Below are positions 43,439-52,892 of a stretch of 58,928 bases of DNA, one piece after another; positions within the stretch are counted from its first letter, which is position 1; each line of letters starts with the position of its first letter. This DNA is from Bacteroidales bacterium (GTDB lineage: Bacteria > Bacteroidota > Bacteroidia > Bacteroidales > WCHB1-69), in assembly GCA_017633255.1 (NCBI GenBank), contig JAGBPS010000028.1, forward strand, positions 1 through 58,928, read 5' to 3'. The position numbers and the translations under genes are program-made. The notes under the pieces were generated by a model. The model had not been told where the DNA came from, did no database searches, and worked only from the letters and a program-made list of their open reading frames with translations.

Positions 43439-45793
43439 TTATTCAACAAAACCATGCTTTTTCAATTTCTCTAAATTCAAATAAAACGCATATTTCATCC
43501 TCTCGGTGAGAGATTTGCGACCTTTAACAACATCATCCATAACTTTCCACTTCCAATCTTCTAATATGCGTTTCCGTCTATCCCAATCAACCATACGTTG
43601 AATCAGTTCAAGTGTAATTTCATCAGATAAAGATGAAGTTGATTTGACTGTTGAGGCTTGGTTCAGATTTTCTGATTCTGCAATGGAATCTGCTTCTTCT
43701 AATAGTTCTGGGTAGTGTTTGCACACAATCTCAAATAACGACATTGCATGATTTTTATCTCGACTACCAAAAGGACGTTTATTTTTTACAATGAAAGCTA
43801 CATCACTTGCCCAACCTTGTTTTGTTGGATCTAAAAAGCCAGCATCTCTTCCCCATTCACCAATTTTTTTCCACAAAGAATAAGGGATGCTTCGAAACAA
43901 TTCTTCTTTGTGTTTTTCTTCCTCCTCAGAATTACCCTCATCAGTGAGGATTTTTCGTTTCTGGGGATTGTTCTCATCAATCAAATCGGATTTGATTTCT
44001 TCAATATTGAAACTCCACTTATGTTGTTTAACCTGCTCCCAACACTCGTCTTTTTTCGCCCATTCGATATAATGAGTAATTGGCGAATTGCCAATGATAA
44101 AGTCATTGACTTGTTTCATCAAATCATAAATGAAATCTGACAATTTATCCGAGAGGCATTGATTTTTCCAAATTTTGTATAGATCAAGTTTGTTATCCGT
44201 AAGATAACTAATCAATGAAATTGTATAAGGCACAGCAACTTGACGTAGTTCACCAATGCAATAGTCGTTCTTTCTTGTTCCATAGCGTTTTTCTGCTGTC
44301 TTGAAAAGAATTGCCTTGGCAACAGCATCTTCAAAATAGACGTTGTTGATTTTCTTTTCATCAGGCAAATTGTTGTTGATGAATTTGGCATAGTTTTTTT
44401 CGTTGCCTCGAACAACAGAATTCGGCCCAATGATTATCTTGTTGTATCCGCCTACAACTTCCTGATAAGCATTGATATACTTTGCCAATTCAACTTTGGT
44501 GAATACTTGTTCTTTAGGGTATTTTTTATCAAATGCCGTGCGTTGAGCTTTCGTAAAGCCTTCTCGACTTCTCAAAGTCTTGTACTGTCCCCGTGCACGC
44601 TCAAAGAACCAATGTGTCTGAATATTACAAGAAGGAGTGACAGGTGAAAGTACGTATCGGGAAAGTTTTTCGATAGCAACCAATGCAGGATTGTTCGCGG
44701 AGAAATCTGCATCATTCACCTTGTTTTGTGTGTTTGAATAACGTGAAATTCGTGAAACTATATCAGAATAGTGATCTGGTTTCTCAATGATGGAGAATTT
44801 CACCTGAACATAAATGTCAGAAATATCGGCTTTGTCCTTCTTTGCAGTTGTATAGATTGATGCTGTTGTCTGACCACCATTCACAATTTGTAGATTGCGA
44901 ATCTTGCGTATATTGTTGTTATCGTCAAGTTCTATATGGTCAGCGGTAGCAGCAATACCATTATTGAATGCAAAAAACATGTGGGGTTCGTTTTTGATGG
45001 TATCCCGAATGCCTTTGTTGATTTTCCCAGCAAATTGAAGAAAAGAACGAACATTTTGCTCCAACAAACGTGCTCCATATTGTTCGTATAGTTTGGCCAA
45101 ACATTTGCCTGGCATAATGGCAAGGTAAGCCTTATAATCTTCATTAGAATTACTAGCCGGCAAACAAGGGATAATAAATTTATCGCCGCTCAAATCATCA
45201 AAATCTATTTCTATTGGCAAACGAGAGTTTTCAGAAAGCTGGTATAATTTGTTGATGTCGAAAACGTGATAAAAAATTTGTATTCCATTGATTTCTGTGT
45301 TTTGGGGAATAATGCCATTATAATCTCCATTAGTAAGAACGAAAGCATTTACACGAATCAAATTGCTCTTTAGTTCATCATATGTTGCCAGCTGATTAGC
45401 AAAATCGAAAATGGGTCTGGATTCATCTATATCACTTGCATAATCGTTGTATGTGGCTTTCCGAAAAAAGTTCGTAATTAGAGAAGCTGCTTTGTCAATT
45501 TCAGCTTTGGGTATAGAGGCAATAGTTTCGTCTGTTTTGTAAATGGAAATGAATAAATCAACTGTTTCATAGTTGTCTGAAACAGCATATCCGTTGATTT
45601 TATGTTGCCCTTTTTTACCCAAATCTTTTTCATCATAAGCAATTGTGGTGTTCTCTGTTTCACCAGCATCGGCTAACATATCAACGGACATACGAGTGAA
45701 CAGTTGTTCACGGGAGCCTCCCTCATCATCGCTCTCTTGCAAAGCAATAATCTCTTGTTGTAAATACTGATAATATTTTTCTATATCATTCAT
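43439..45793 (-). CDS. AIPR family (abortive phage infection) protein
   Basis: 784 residues. The central core is typical of the AIPR family: FFAFNNGIAATADHIEL, LQIVNGGQTTASIYTTAKKD, VSRISRYSNTQNKVNDADF and THWFFERARGQYK. Near the N-terminus HKINGYAVSD and VDLFISIYK lie where relatives show a REase-like IDG...FQ.K pattern, here apparently without the Asp and Lys. The C-terminus is helical and charged. AIPR proteins occur in phage-defence loci and their activity is not well defined. The ATGA junction with the nuclease gene shows coupled translation. It is last in the defence operon. Confidence 0.88.
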   Translation of the reverse strand: MNDIEKYYQYLQQEIIALQESDDEGGSREQLFTRMSVDMLADAGETENTTIAYDEKDLGKKGQHKINGYAVSDNYETVDLFISIYKTDETIASIPKAEIDKAASLITNFFRKATYNDYASDIDESRPIFDFANQLATYDELKSNLIRVNAFVLTNGDYNGIIPQNTEINGIQIFYHVFDINKLYQLSENSRLPIEIDFDDLSGDKFIIPCLPASNSNEDYKAYLAIMPGKCLAKLYEQYGARLLEQNVRSFLQFAGKINKGIRDTIKNEPHMFFAFNNGIAATADHIELDDNNNIRKIRNLQIVNGGQTTASIYTTAKKDKADISDIYVQVKFSIIEKPDHYSDIVSRISRYSNTQNKVNDADFSANNPALVAIEKLSRYVLSPVTPSCNIQTHWFFERARGQYKTLRSREGFTKAQRTAFDKKYPKEQVFTKVELAKYINAYQEVVGGYNKIIIGPNSVVRGNEKNYAKFINNNLPDEKKINNVYFEDAVAKAILFKTAEKRYGTRKNDYCIGELRQVAVPYTISLISYLTDNKLDLYKIWKNQCLSDKLSDFIYDLMKQVNDFIIGNSPITHYIEWAKKDECWEQVKQHKWSFNIEEIKSDLIDENNPQKRKILTDEGNSEEEEKHKEELFRSIPYSLWKKIGEWGRDAGFLDPTKQGWASDVAFIVKNKRPFGSRDKNHAMSLFEIVCKHYPELLEEADSIAESENLNQASTVKSTSSLSDEITLELIQRMVDWDRRKRILEDWKWKVMDDVVKGRKSLTERMKYAFYLNLEKLKKHGFVE

Positions 45794-46797
45794 ATGTTCT
45801 GAATAGTGTTTAACAATTGATTTTCTGTGATTAGATACTCATTGCACATTGCGAGTACAATGTCGTACTTCACACCGCTTACACCCCCACGCAGTTCGTT
45901 TTCCTTTATTCGAGGAAAGTTGTCAGTGATTCTATAACAATTTTCAAAACGTATCTTGTAGAATCTATTTTCATATTTATTCGCATGACCATCAAAATAC
46001 CCGACCTCAAATAACTTCGAGTTGAATAAATTCAGCGCAGGGATGTTATCATATAAAAAAGATCGAATATTAGCTATTTTTTGGTTAAGAGTTTCGCCAT
46101 TTCCATTGGAAATTTCAACGGCACAATGAAAAAGGAAAAGATTCTTCAACAGAGTTTCGTCCAATTGCCTTTCTCCATTTATGGTCACTCTTTGTGGATT
46201 GTTAGTCGCCGTGGTCTTAACCTCAACAGCCCAATTTGAACACTGAAAATCACGCAAAGCAGCATCAACTCCAACCCAAGACTTTAACACGTTAAGAGGA
46301 TTCGCGTCTTGTTGTAAAAGGCATTTTTGCAAAAATACAAGTTCGCCAAACAAACCTTGTTGCTGTTCGGTTGATAAGCCATCCGAAGTACTTTTATCAA
46401 AAAGAGTTTTCCATTTGTTCAACTGATTAATAACCGTACGGATGATTTTTTGCTCGGAATTTATTTGAATGACCGACTGGATAAGGTCCTGACATAACGC
46501 TGAGAAAACATCCTTACTAGTTGCATGTAGCAACTCGATAACGAGAAGTTTTGTGTTGACAAAAGAAGTGTCATCATGTAGTAATACTTTCAAATCCTTT
46601 AAATTATCAAAATTGGAAATATCTATTTTGATACTGTTGCTAAAATTGAATGCAACTCCATAATAAACTTCTGGATACCGGAATGTTGCATAAATACGAA
46701 AGTCAATTTCACTTGAGTATAGACGCTTTACAAGCCCCAACGTTTTTTCTCCCTCTAATTGCTGCCATAGTTCGGCTATATGATTGTTATTCTCCAT
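45790..46797 (-). CDS. PD-(D/E)XK motif nuclease (DUF4420-like)
   Basis: 335 residues from ATG 46797 (MENNNHIAELWQQLEG), which overlaps the Z1 gene by 11 nt; upstream starts would overlap more without homology. The nuclease core has GELVFL (151-156, Glu152), Asp183 in LRDF and AVEVKTT with Glu192 and Lys194, giving a complete D...ExK set. The preceding 130 residues are probably a targeting or assembly region. It is the likely DNA-cutting effector of the operon; family members occur with Z1 and AIPR genes. Target specificity is unknown. Confidence 0.88.
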   Translation of the reverse strand: MENNNHIAELWQQLEGEKTLGLVKRLYSSEIDFRIYATFRYPEVYYGVAFNFSNSIKIDISNFDNLKDLKVLLHDDTSFVNTKLLVIELLHATSKDVFSALCQDLIQSVIQINSEQKIIRTVINQLNKWKTLFDKSTSDGLSTEQQQGLFGELVFLQKCLLQQDANPLNVLKSWVGVDAALRDFQCSNWAVEVKTTATNNPQRVTINGERQLDETLLKNLFLFHCAVEISNGNGETLNQKIANIRSFLYDNIPALNLFNSKLFEVGYFDGHANKYENRFYKIRFENCYRITDNFPRIKENELRGGVSGVKYDIVLAMCNEYLITENQLLNTIQNI

Positions 46798-49690
46798 CGT
46801 AGTTGTTATCATCTTCGTTATCAAAATTATCTTCTGTTTCGGCATATTCGGCAACCCTATTCACAACATAAGCCACAGCATTATTAGGTATATTGCTATG
46901 TGGAAATGCAATTGCAAAACCAATAAACGGCGTATCTTCTTTTGTGTATTGAATTGTCCCTACTTTTATTGAACCATCGTCGTTTTTTATATTTGCACAC
47001 ACAGGGTTAAGTGGATATATAATCAAGAGCGGATTTTTAACCGAACGGAATTCTTCGCGAACAATTTTTGGCGAAGGGTACTCCTTCGACCAACCTTTTT
47101 GTTTCTCTTTGTCAGGTAACAAATCCCAAATAGAATCAAGTTCTATACGTTTCTGTATTTTTTCATCTTGATTCAAATTTACCCATTGTGGGTTCGTTTC
47201 CAAATAAGTTCTCTTTTGTGTCTCAATCAATGCCCTCTGTCTATCAATGATATCAATGTCAATAAATTCATCTGTTTGATTACCTACGATGTGATTCTTG
47301 CGTATGAAATAAGTATCATCACCAATTTCTTTGGCCCGGTTACGGTCAAAACAACCGACATTAATGCTAGTGCCAAAAGAGAATTGTTTTTTAGCGTTCT
47401 CCTTATTCATTAACACTACTCGCCATGAGGTAAGCTCTCCTTGTTTTGCTAGATTTCTGATGTAGTTGCATATAAGTTCCAAATTAACTTTTTTCAATGA
47501 CTTAGCGACATTGAAAGCAGAAAAATAAGTACATATATCTTCAGGGCTAACATTTCTCCACAAATAATTACCTCTTTGGGATTCTGGCACACCAAGTGTA
47601 TTTATCAGTTCTTGTGTCGCAACAAGATTGCACTGCTTTAGCCCTTTATCCATTGGCAGTTGATAGGTTTCACGCAACTTGCCAGCCCAAGAAACTTCAA
47701 TTTGCTTCGTGTTTCTCATCTTGTTAATTGCAGTGATTTGCAGAACTCCATCGTGCTGACGAACTTTTAGAGCATATTGTTCAGGCGTTTGACCTGATTC
47801 TGCCATATAATTGAACTCGTCTCTCAATTCTTCACTTGCAAGCGTGATATGCCTGAACCATTCGTTGAGCTCAGGACTTGTGAAAAGACGGCACAAATCA
47901 ACGTATCCTGGACGATAACCAAACCAACGCCCCATTTGCATTAGTGTATCATACATTTTTGATGCACGTAGGAAATAACTAACGGAAAGTCCTTCAAGAG
48001 TAAGGCCACGTGATAGTTTATCTCCACCTATTGCAATAACTGAAATACCTGTTCTATCGTTTTGTTGATAATCAATCACATCGCCAGATGAACCATTAAT
48101 TGATTTAATGATAATTTTTTGTGCAGCTCGATTAAGAAGAGGTTTTATTTCTTCCCATGTATGCAGTTGCATATCATTGTCGATGTTAGAGAAAGAGGAA
48201 ATAAGTATTTTATTTGTTGTGCTTGTATATGATGTATAGGTATCTGTATCCTCTTCAAAAATGCACCTAAATTCCTCCATGATTGCAGGATCATTGGCTT
48301 CGATTTCTTGCTTATAGTATCTAAACAATTGCTCAACTAATTCTTTTATTGAATTTTGCCATATCTGGAATCTTGACAAGTGAATGAGCATAGAATTGTG
48401 CTTGTTGCCTTGACCACGAGCAATACGAATAGCACAAGTAACAATAAAACACTTGATAGCGGTTTTCAAGGATTCTGGTAAATCACTAAATGATGGTTTA
48501 TTATCGTCTTTCTTGTGCCCTTCGGGTACAAAGTTTGAATAATCTGATACCTTGAAAACGATAGGTAATATGTCATCGTTGTTTTCATCAGGAGTGAGGG
48601 AAGTACCGAATACTTTTTCTGGACCTATATAATTGGAAGGTGCTGGCAGATTGATGATGAAATCACGTGGGAATAAGTCAGTATCATCTTGGGCAATGAA
48701 TATATTGGCAAATGGTGTCGCCGTATAACCAACATAAGCAGTACGGTTGAAAATGTTTATTATGTCACGAATCCATCCATTTATTTTTGTTGGATTCAAT
48801 TCTTTTTTGTTGGTATTAACTGATGCGTTGTCGGCCTCATCATCTATGATAAGAACAGATTTTGAGTTGACTTTATTATCGTTTGATTGAGTCTTCAGCC
48901 AAGTATAAAGACGTTCCAAAACTTTAGTATTCTTTTTTATGACTAGTAAGATTGGGTCGGATGTGTTGAAATTTACGATGCCTGCAGCTCGTTTCGTAAA
49001 GTCCCCCTTCTCTTCGCTTGTCGTAATTGAATGAGCCACTAAATTTGGATATAGTGTACTGCGCCCTACTCCGATTTTATTTTGTGCATTATTGGCATAA
49101 ACACGTTCAAATTGAGTGTCAAACCCCAAGAACCCCTCGTCAAGTCGGGCTTGTGTCTGGCTGCGCAAATTGTTGTGAATTCCAGCAAGCACGATGATGA
49201 AGTTGAAACCGGCATCAGCCGCTTTACAAATAAGACCTGTATAATTAGCCGTTTTTCCAGATTGCACCTGACCAACAACAAGTCCTTTTTTGTCAAGAAC
49301 AATATCGTTAAGTCTAGGATTGAACATGTTATCAAGAATTTTATCCGTAAGGATGTCCAAATTCTCAATAATGCGAGGTGCAAAGCCTTTATTTTCAAGA
49401 TATTCTTTATAACGCTTCCAGAACTTCCATTCTGATTGTTCGGTTGCTTTGAAATCGTTCAGCCAAGGCTGTCTACGATCTCTGCCAACTAAAATGCGAA
49501 ATGTTTCAATTTGGGTAGAGTATATTGTTTGTAATTCTCGCTTTAATCGAGTAGAATCAATGTTTTCAGTACCTAACAAGTTTTTGACCATTACGATGGC
49601 TTGGTCGATTTTCGTGTCAGTAGTTGTGGCATTTTCTCCGATTATTAGCCTACAATGACGAACTGCCTGATTTAGAATTTCTGGTGTCAT
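46787..49690 (-). CDS. Z1-domain, superfamily-2-like ATPase/helicase
   Basis: 967 residues. Helicase-like motifs appear in order: Walker A GQVQSGKT (140-147), Walker B IIDDEAD (281-287), YTATPF (322-327) and, in the Z1 domain, GGDKLSRGLTLEG and MQMGRWFGYR (arginine-finger region). The 110-residue N-terminus is helical. Z1 proteins are found next to GHKL ATPases and nucleases in restriction-type loci, where they are proposed to translocate or remodel DNA. ATGA overlap with the GHKL gene and an 11-nt overlap with the nuclease gene indicate one translational unit. Confidence 0.92.
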   Translation of the reverse strand: MTPEILNQAVRHCRLIIGENATTTDTKIDQAIVMVKNLLGTENIDSTRLKRELQTIYSTQIETFRILVGRDRRQPWLNDFKATEQSEWKFWKRYKEYLENKGFAPRIIENLDILTDKILDNMFNPRLNDIVLDKKGLVVGQVQSGKTANYTGLICKAADAGFNFIIVLAGIHNNLRSQTQARLDEGFLGFDTQFERVYANNAQNKIGVGRSTLYPNLVAHSITTSEEKGDFTKRAAGIVNFNTSDPILLVIKKNTKVLERLYTWLKTQSNDNKVNSKSVLIIDDEADNASVNTNKKELNPTKINGWIRDIINIFNRTAYVGYTATPFANIFIAQDDTDLFPRDFIINLPAPSNYIGPEKVFGTSLTPDENNDDILPIVFKVSDYSNFVPEGHKKDDNKPSFSDLPESLKTAIKCFIVTCAIRIARGQGNKHNSMLIHLSRFQIWQNSIKELVEQLFRYYKQEIEANDPAIMEEFRCIFEEDTDTYTSYTSTTNKILISSFSNIDNDMQLHTWEEIKPLLNRAAQKIIIKSINGSSGDVIDYQQNDRTGISVIAIGGDKLSRGLTLEGLSVSYFLRASKMYDTLMQMGRWFGYRPGYVDLCRLFTSPELNEWFRHITLASEELRDEFNYMAESGQTPEQYALKVRQHDGVLQITAINKMRNTKQIEVSWAGKLRETYQLPMDKGLKQCNLVATQELINTLGVPESQRGNYLWRNVSPEDICTYFSAFNVAKSLKKVNLELICNYIRNLAKQGELTSWRVVLMNKENAKKQFSFGTSINVGCFDRNRAKEIGDDTYFIRKNHIVGNQTDEFIDIDIIDRQRALIETQKRTYLETNPQWVNLNQDEKIQKRIELDSIWDLLPDKEKQKGWSKEYPSPKIVREEFRSVKNPLLIIYPLNPVCANIKNDDGSIKVGTIQYTKEDTPFIGFAIAFPHSNIPNNAVAYVVNRVAEYAETEDNFDNEDDNNYDGE

Positions 49691-51180
49691 AATTCTTCTA
49701 TTAGATCTTCAAAATTATTGAAAGGTTCTATTGTTTTGAGCAGAGCTTTCGCTTGCTCTGGTGCTTTGCCAGCATTGATTTGGTTATTGAACATCTGCAA
49801 GAGCATCTGTCTGATTAGATTTATGTCAATATCTGAAAATGGTTCTTTCTGAATTTCTTGCTTATCAGCGTCTTTCGTTTCCTCGTGCGTTTCTTTTACA
49901 TAAATGGCTTTAGTCGGAATTGATTCTTCAATAAACCTGAGAAGGGTATCAATTGCTTGGATTGGTTCTGTTTTAGCCATCTCTTTGATATTCTTTATTA
50001 AAAGGTGGTCTCGGTTAACAACAAAGGACCACTTTCCACCTTTGGTTTTATCCAACCAAAGAGGCTGGAAATCTTGACCAGCACGATGTTTCAAAATCTT
50101 TCCGCGATGGCGAAATACTGCTTCACCAACACTGCGTATTTTTTTGGCATATTGCTCTATCTGGTCACGGCAAGTTGTTGGTGGCGTTGCTTTTGACTTT
50201 TTTATATCTATTTGCCAGTTTGTATCAAGTGTATTAGGCAAATCTATTTGAATACGAACAAGTTTGTAATGTTCTTCTTTTCGAAAAATGCCCAACCAAT
50301 CGCCAGCGAGCAGAAGTCGTTTGCCTCTGTAAACATAAAATCCCTGTTGTGCAGGATAGCCATTAATACCTTCACCAGCTTTATATGCTTTTTCAGAGAC
50401 ACGGCTTTTATGCGGAAGCACAAATCCTTTTATTGTACCACCACCAGAAATGTTTTCTTGTGGTGCTGGTGTATCTGTGAGGTTTTCTTCAGGGCACGGG
50501 AAAAATGGATTCCATGGTTCAATGACATTACCACACCAATAAATCTTTACGGTTTTATCTTCTATGAAACGATGAAAAGTCATTGCTATATGCTGCCTGA
50601 CACGTTCCAAAGAATTGGAAAACTTCCTTTTGGCATTGTCATCATTTTCAGAGGTTGATAGTGGTAAAACTCTATCTAGGTCTGTCCATATAACAATTGT
50701 CCCCGATTCATGATTGTCCAAAGCATTCAAATAACCTTCCGGCAACCATTTAATAAGATTCCATTCATTTGATAATGCAACATAGTCTAAATCCCATGAC
50801 CAATATACTGAATCAGAGTTTTTCTTTTTGCTCATAACAGACAGTTTGCGGCATTGAGAAAACGACGCGGTCTTTAACCCCAATCCAAAACGTCCTAAAT
50901 CGGTTTCTGCTCTTTCAGCAAGCGGGTTTTGCGCACCAGGACGCATGGCATTTATCAATTCTTCTCCATTCATGCCATGTCCATCATCTTTTAAAGTGAT
51001 AATTGATTTACCTCCATGCCAAATACGTTCAATATAGATGTTTTTTGCTTCAGCAGATATGGCATTATCAACGATGTCGGCTACAGCGGTTTCAAGGTTG
51101 TAGCCAATGGCACGAAATGTCTCAATCATTGATGAGGCATCGGGGATTGCTTTCTGGGTTTCTATATGGTCGTAATTCAT
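49687..51180 (-). CDS. GHKL ATPase, MutL/MORC-like
   Basis: 497 residues. The ATP-lid fold is clear: motif N ADIVDNAISA (34-43, Asn39 for Mg), G1 DDGHGM (65-70) and G2 GRFGLGLKTASF (96-107). The position of the general-base Glu of HSP90/MutL is Asp35 here, with Asp38 following. The transducer-like middle contains IKGFVLPHKS-type strands (GGGTIKGFVLP) and SYS-like Lys residues (DIKKSKATPP). MutL-like members dimerise on ATP binding and clamp DNA. It starts at the ATGA overlap with the methyltransferase stop, and likely couples methylation sensing to the Z1/nuclease. Confidence 0.9.
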   Translation of the reverse strand: MNYDHIETQKAIPDASSMIETFRAIGYNLETAVADIVDNAISAEAKNIYIERIWHGGKSIITLKDDGHGMNGEELINAMRPGAQNPLAERAETDLGRFGLGLKTASFSQCRKLSVMSKKKNSDSVYWSWDLDYVALSNEWNLIKWLPEGYLNALDNHESGTIVIWTDLDRVLPLSTSENDDNAKRKFSNSLERVRQHIAMTFHRFIEDKTVKIYWCGNVIEPWNPFFPCPEENLTDTPAPQENISGGGTIKGFVLPHKSRVSEKAYKAGEGINGYPAQQGFYVYRGKRLLLAGDWLGIFRKEEHYKLVRIQIDLPNTLDTNWQIDIKKSKATPPTTCRDQIEQYAKKIRSVGEAVFRHRGKILKHRAGQDFQPLWLDKTKGGKWSFVVNRDHLLIKNIKEMAKTEPIQAIDTLLRFIEESIPTKAIYVKETHEETKDADKQEIQKEPFSDIDINLIRQMLLQMFNNQINAGKAPEQAKALLKTIEPFNNFEDLIEEL

Positions 51181-52493
51181 TCTTGAGTAAGCTGTTTTAG
51201 AATTGCTTCTGCTATTTTTTGAGCCATAATTACCGGAACAGCATTGCCGATTTGCATAAACGCAGCACTACGTGAACCTTCAAAATAGTAATCATCGGGG
51301 AACGATTGAAGCCGTGCAGCCTCACGAATAGTAATGGAACGTACATTTTCTACGGTTGGGTTAAGTGTAGGATAAATGTAATAATGCCCGTCCATGGCAA
51401 TATGAGCGACAACTGTATGGCACACCCCATAAGGATTTACAACAGAAAAGCGATTATCAAATGTTTCTTTATTTTTATGCTTTTGATGGTCTGATGGTAC
51501 ATCTTTGCTGTATGACAATTGTTTTCCTTCGTTTAGAAACTTTTTTATAGCCCAACAATAAATTTCCCTATCGTTGAGATTGTTCGGGCGTGAAATATGT
51601 TGCGTTGTAAAATCAAAGTCATTATTACGCAAGCCATACTCTTTTAAATATGTCATTTCAGAAATCGGCTTGGTATATTTTACACATTCACATAATTTTC
51701 CATCACCAGCAATCCTTGTAGGTAAATCGGAAAATAAGTCACGTAGTGTTTGGAATTGATTGTCTATCTTGAACTCTTCAAGGTTGGGGTAATGACCATA
51801 TTTCGTGGGCTTCCCTTTGTCGGACTTTCTCCATCCAATAATAATCATTCTCTGCCTGCGTTGTAAAACGCCGAAGTCTGAGGCTATTTGTGGCACGGCA
51901 GCTATCTCATAGTTGCAATTGTCAAGTTCTCTAACACGCTTTTGTAAATCTCTGAACGGCTCTCCTCCTTTTGCGGTTTTAATTCCTAAAACATTTTCAA
52001 AAACAAACATTTTGGGCTTGTACCTGTCAAGAAATTGAACATAAAACTTATATAATTCGTTGCGAGGATCGGTTGCCATCGCTTTTCCTTTTCTAGCGCG
52101 ACCTGCCACGGAATAAGCTTGACATGGCGGCCCCCCAATGATTAAATCCAGCTTCCTCCCACCAATTAATTGATCAAGTTTTTTGAATATTTCGGTTATT
52201 GTTTTTTCTCCGATTTCTGATTGTATAACAGTGCCGATTACCTCTTTGGGAACTTGATTCCAAAGTTTTGAGCCGTCTTCTTTTTCTTGCTTTTGAAATA
52301 AGTATTCCTTATAAACATCAAGTCGGTTTTCGTTTTTCAAGTAATGAAATGCGGCGCGAGTACGCAAAGTATCGCAAGCCTCTTTTTTCATCTCAATATG
52401 AGCAATGGGCTCAAATCCTGCCCTGATAAAGCCTTCAGATAGACCGCCGGCACCAGCGAACAAATCTATGAATGTATACTTTTTTTCCGACAT
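51177..52493 (-). CDS. DNA (cytosine-5) methyltransferase
   Basis: 438 residues. C5 motifs appear in the usual order: I FIDLFAGAGGLSEGF (8-22), IV GGPPCQAYSVAG with catalytic Cys124, VI FVFENVLG, VIII QRRQRMIIIGW, IX SITIREAARLQSFPD and X GNAVPV. A lysine/glutamate-rich insert (about 55-110) separates motif I from IV. It should make 5-methylcytosine and so protect host DNA. The target-recognition region gives no readable specificity. It follows the XRE gene by 15 nt and overlaps the GHKL gene by 4 nt. Confidence 0.95.
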   Translation of the reverse strand: MSEKKYTFIDLFAGAGGLSEGFIRAGFEPIAHIEMKKEACDTLRTRAAFHYLKNENRLDVYKEYLFQKQEKEDGSKLWNQVPKEVIGTVIQSEIGEKTITEIFKKLDQLIGGRKLDLIIGGPPCQAYSVAGRARKGKAMATDPRNELYKFYVQFLDRYKPKMFVFENVLGIKTAKGGEPFRDLQKRVRELDNCNYEIAAVPQIASDFGVLQRRQRMIIIGWRKSDKGKPTKYGHYPNLEEFKIDNQFQTLRDLFSDLPTRIAGDGKLCECVKYTKPISEMTYLKEYGLRNNDFDFTTQHISRPNNLNDREIYCWAIKKFLNEGKQLSYSKDVPSDHQKHKNKETFDNRFSVVNPYGVCHTVVAHIAMDGHYYIYPTLNPTVENVRSITIREAARLQSFPDDYYFEGSRSAAFMQIGNAVPVIMAQKIAEAILKQLTQE

Positions 52494-52508
52494 AATTTTC
52501 TATGGTTT

Positions 52509-52805
52509 TCATTCATACCTTACAACACATTCCATCAATGCATTAATAGCATTAGAGCACTCGGGAGATATTTTCATTTCAGGAATAAAAATCTTTTCAA
52601 TCGGGTAATCCAAGTGCTTGCAAATCAAATCAATTTGCTTAAGGGTGTATTTGTGGGAATAGCGAGGGTTTTCTATATTGCCAACCTGTCCCCGTGAAAT
52701 ATTCAGTATTTCACTCAACCTAGCCTGGCTGATATTCTTCTCTTCACGTAATTTCTTTATTCTTTGTATTATCGCATCCTGATAATCAACAGATTCTGTC
52801 TTCAT
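52509..52805 (-). CDS. XRE-family regulator of the defence operon
   Basis: 98 residues with an HTH_3 domain at about 13-70 (IKKLREEKNISQARLSEILN, ISRGQVGNIENPRYSHKYTLKQIDLICKHL). The remaining 30 residues form a short helical tail. The size and position, directly before a methyltransferase, match controller (C) proteins of restriction-modification systems. Two palindromes around its own -7 box (52814-52824 and 52849-52859) suggest autoregulation. C proteins delay nuclease synthesis until methylation is complete; that is inferred here. Confidence 0.88.
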   Translation of the reverse strand: MKTESVDYQDAIIQRIKKLREEKNISQARLSEILNISRGQVGNIENPRYSHKYTLKQIDLICKHLDYPIEKIFIPEMKISPECSNAINALMECVVRYE

Positions 52806-52813
52806 CTTTTATT

Positions 52814-52859
52814 CTCATTTTGAGTACAAAAATACACATGATTATGTTCTCAAAATGAG
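52814..52859. promoter_or_regulatory. Two palindromic operators bracketing the defence-operon promoter
   Basis: CTCATTTTGAG (52814-52824) and CTCAAAATGAG (52849-52859) are both CTCA-N3-TGAG palindromes and exact reverse complements of each other. Their centres are 35 bp apart. One covers the predicted transcription start and the other covers the -33 box. Confidence 0.75.
52827..52854 (-). promoter_or_regulatory. Promoter of the XRE-led defence operon
   Basis: On the minus strand, TTTG (52854-52851) and TATTTTTG (52834-52827) are separated by 16 nt. This is slightly shorter than the usual 19-21, which could make it a weak or activator-dependent promoter. It lies about 22 nt before the XRE ATG. 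Confidence 0.65.
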
Positions 52860-52892
52860 TGTGTTTTGCCAAACGAAAGCAATGAAACAAAT

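Noticed and set aside
43439..52805. BREX, DISARM or classical type I restriction system
   Set aside because: There is no PglZ, BrxL, DrmA/B/C, HsdR or HsdS. The gene set fits the MutL/MORC-ATPase, Z1 and nuclease type instead.
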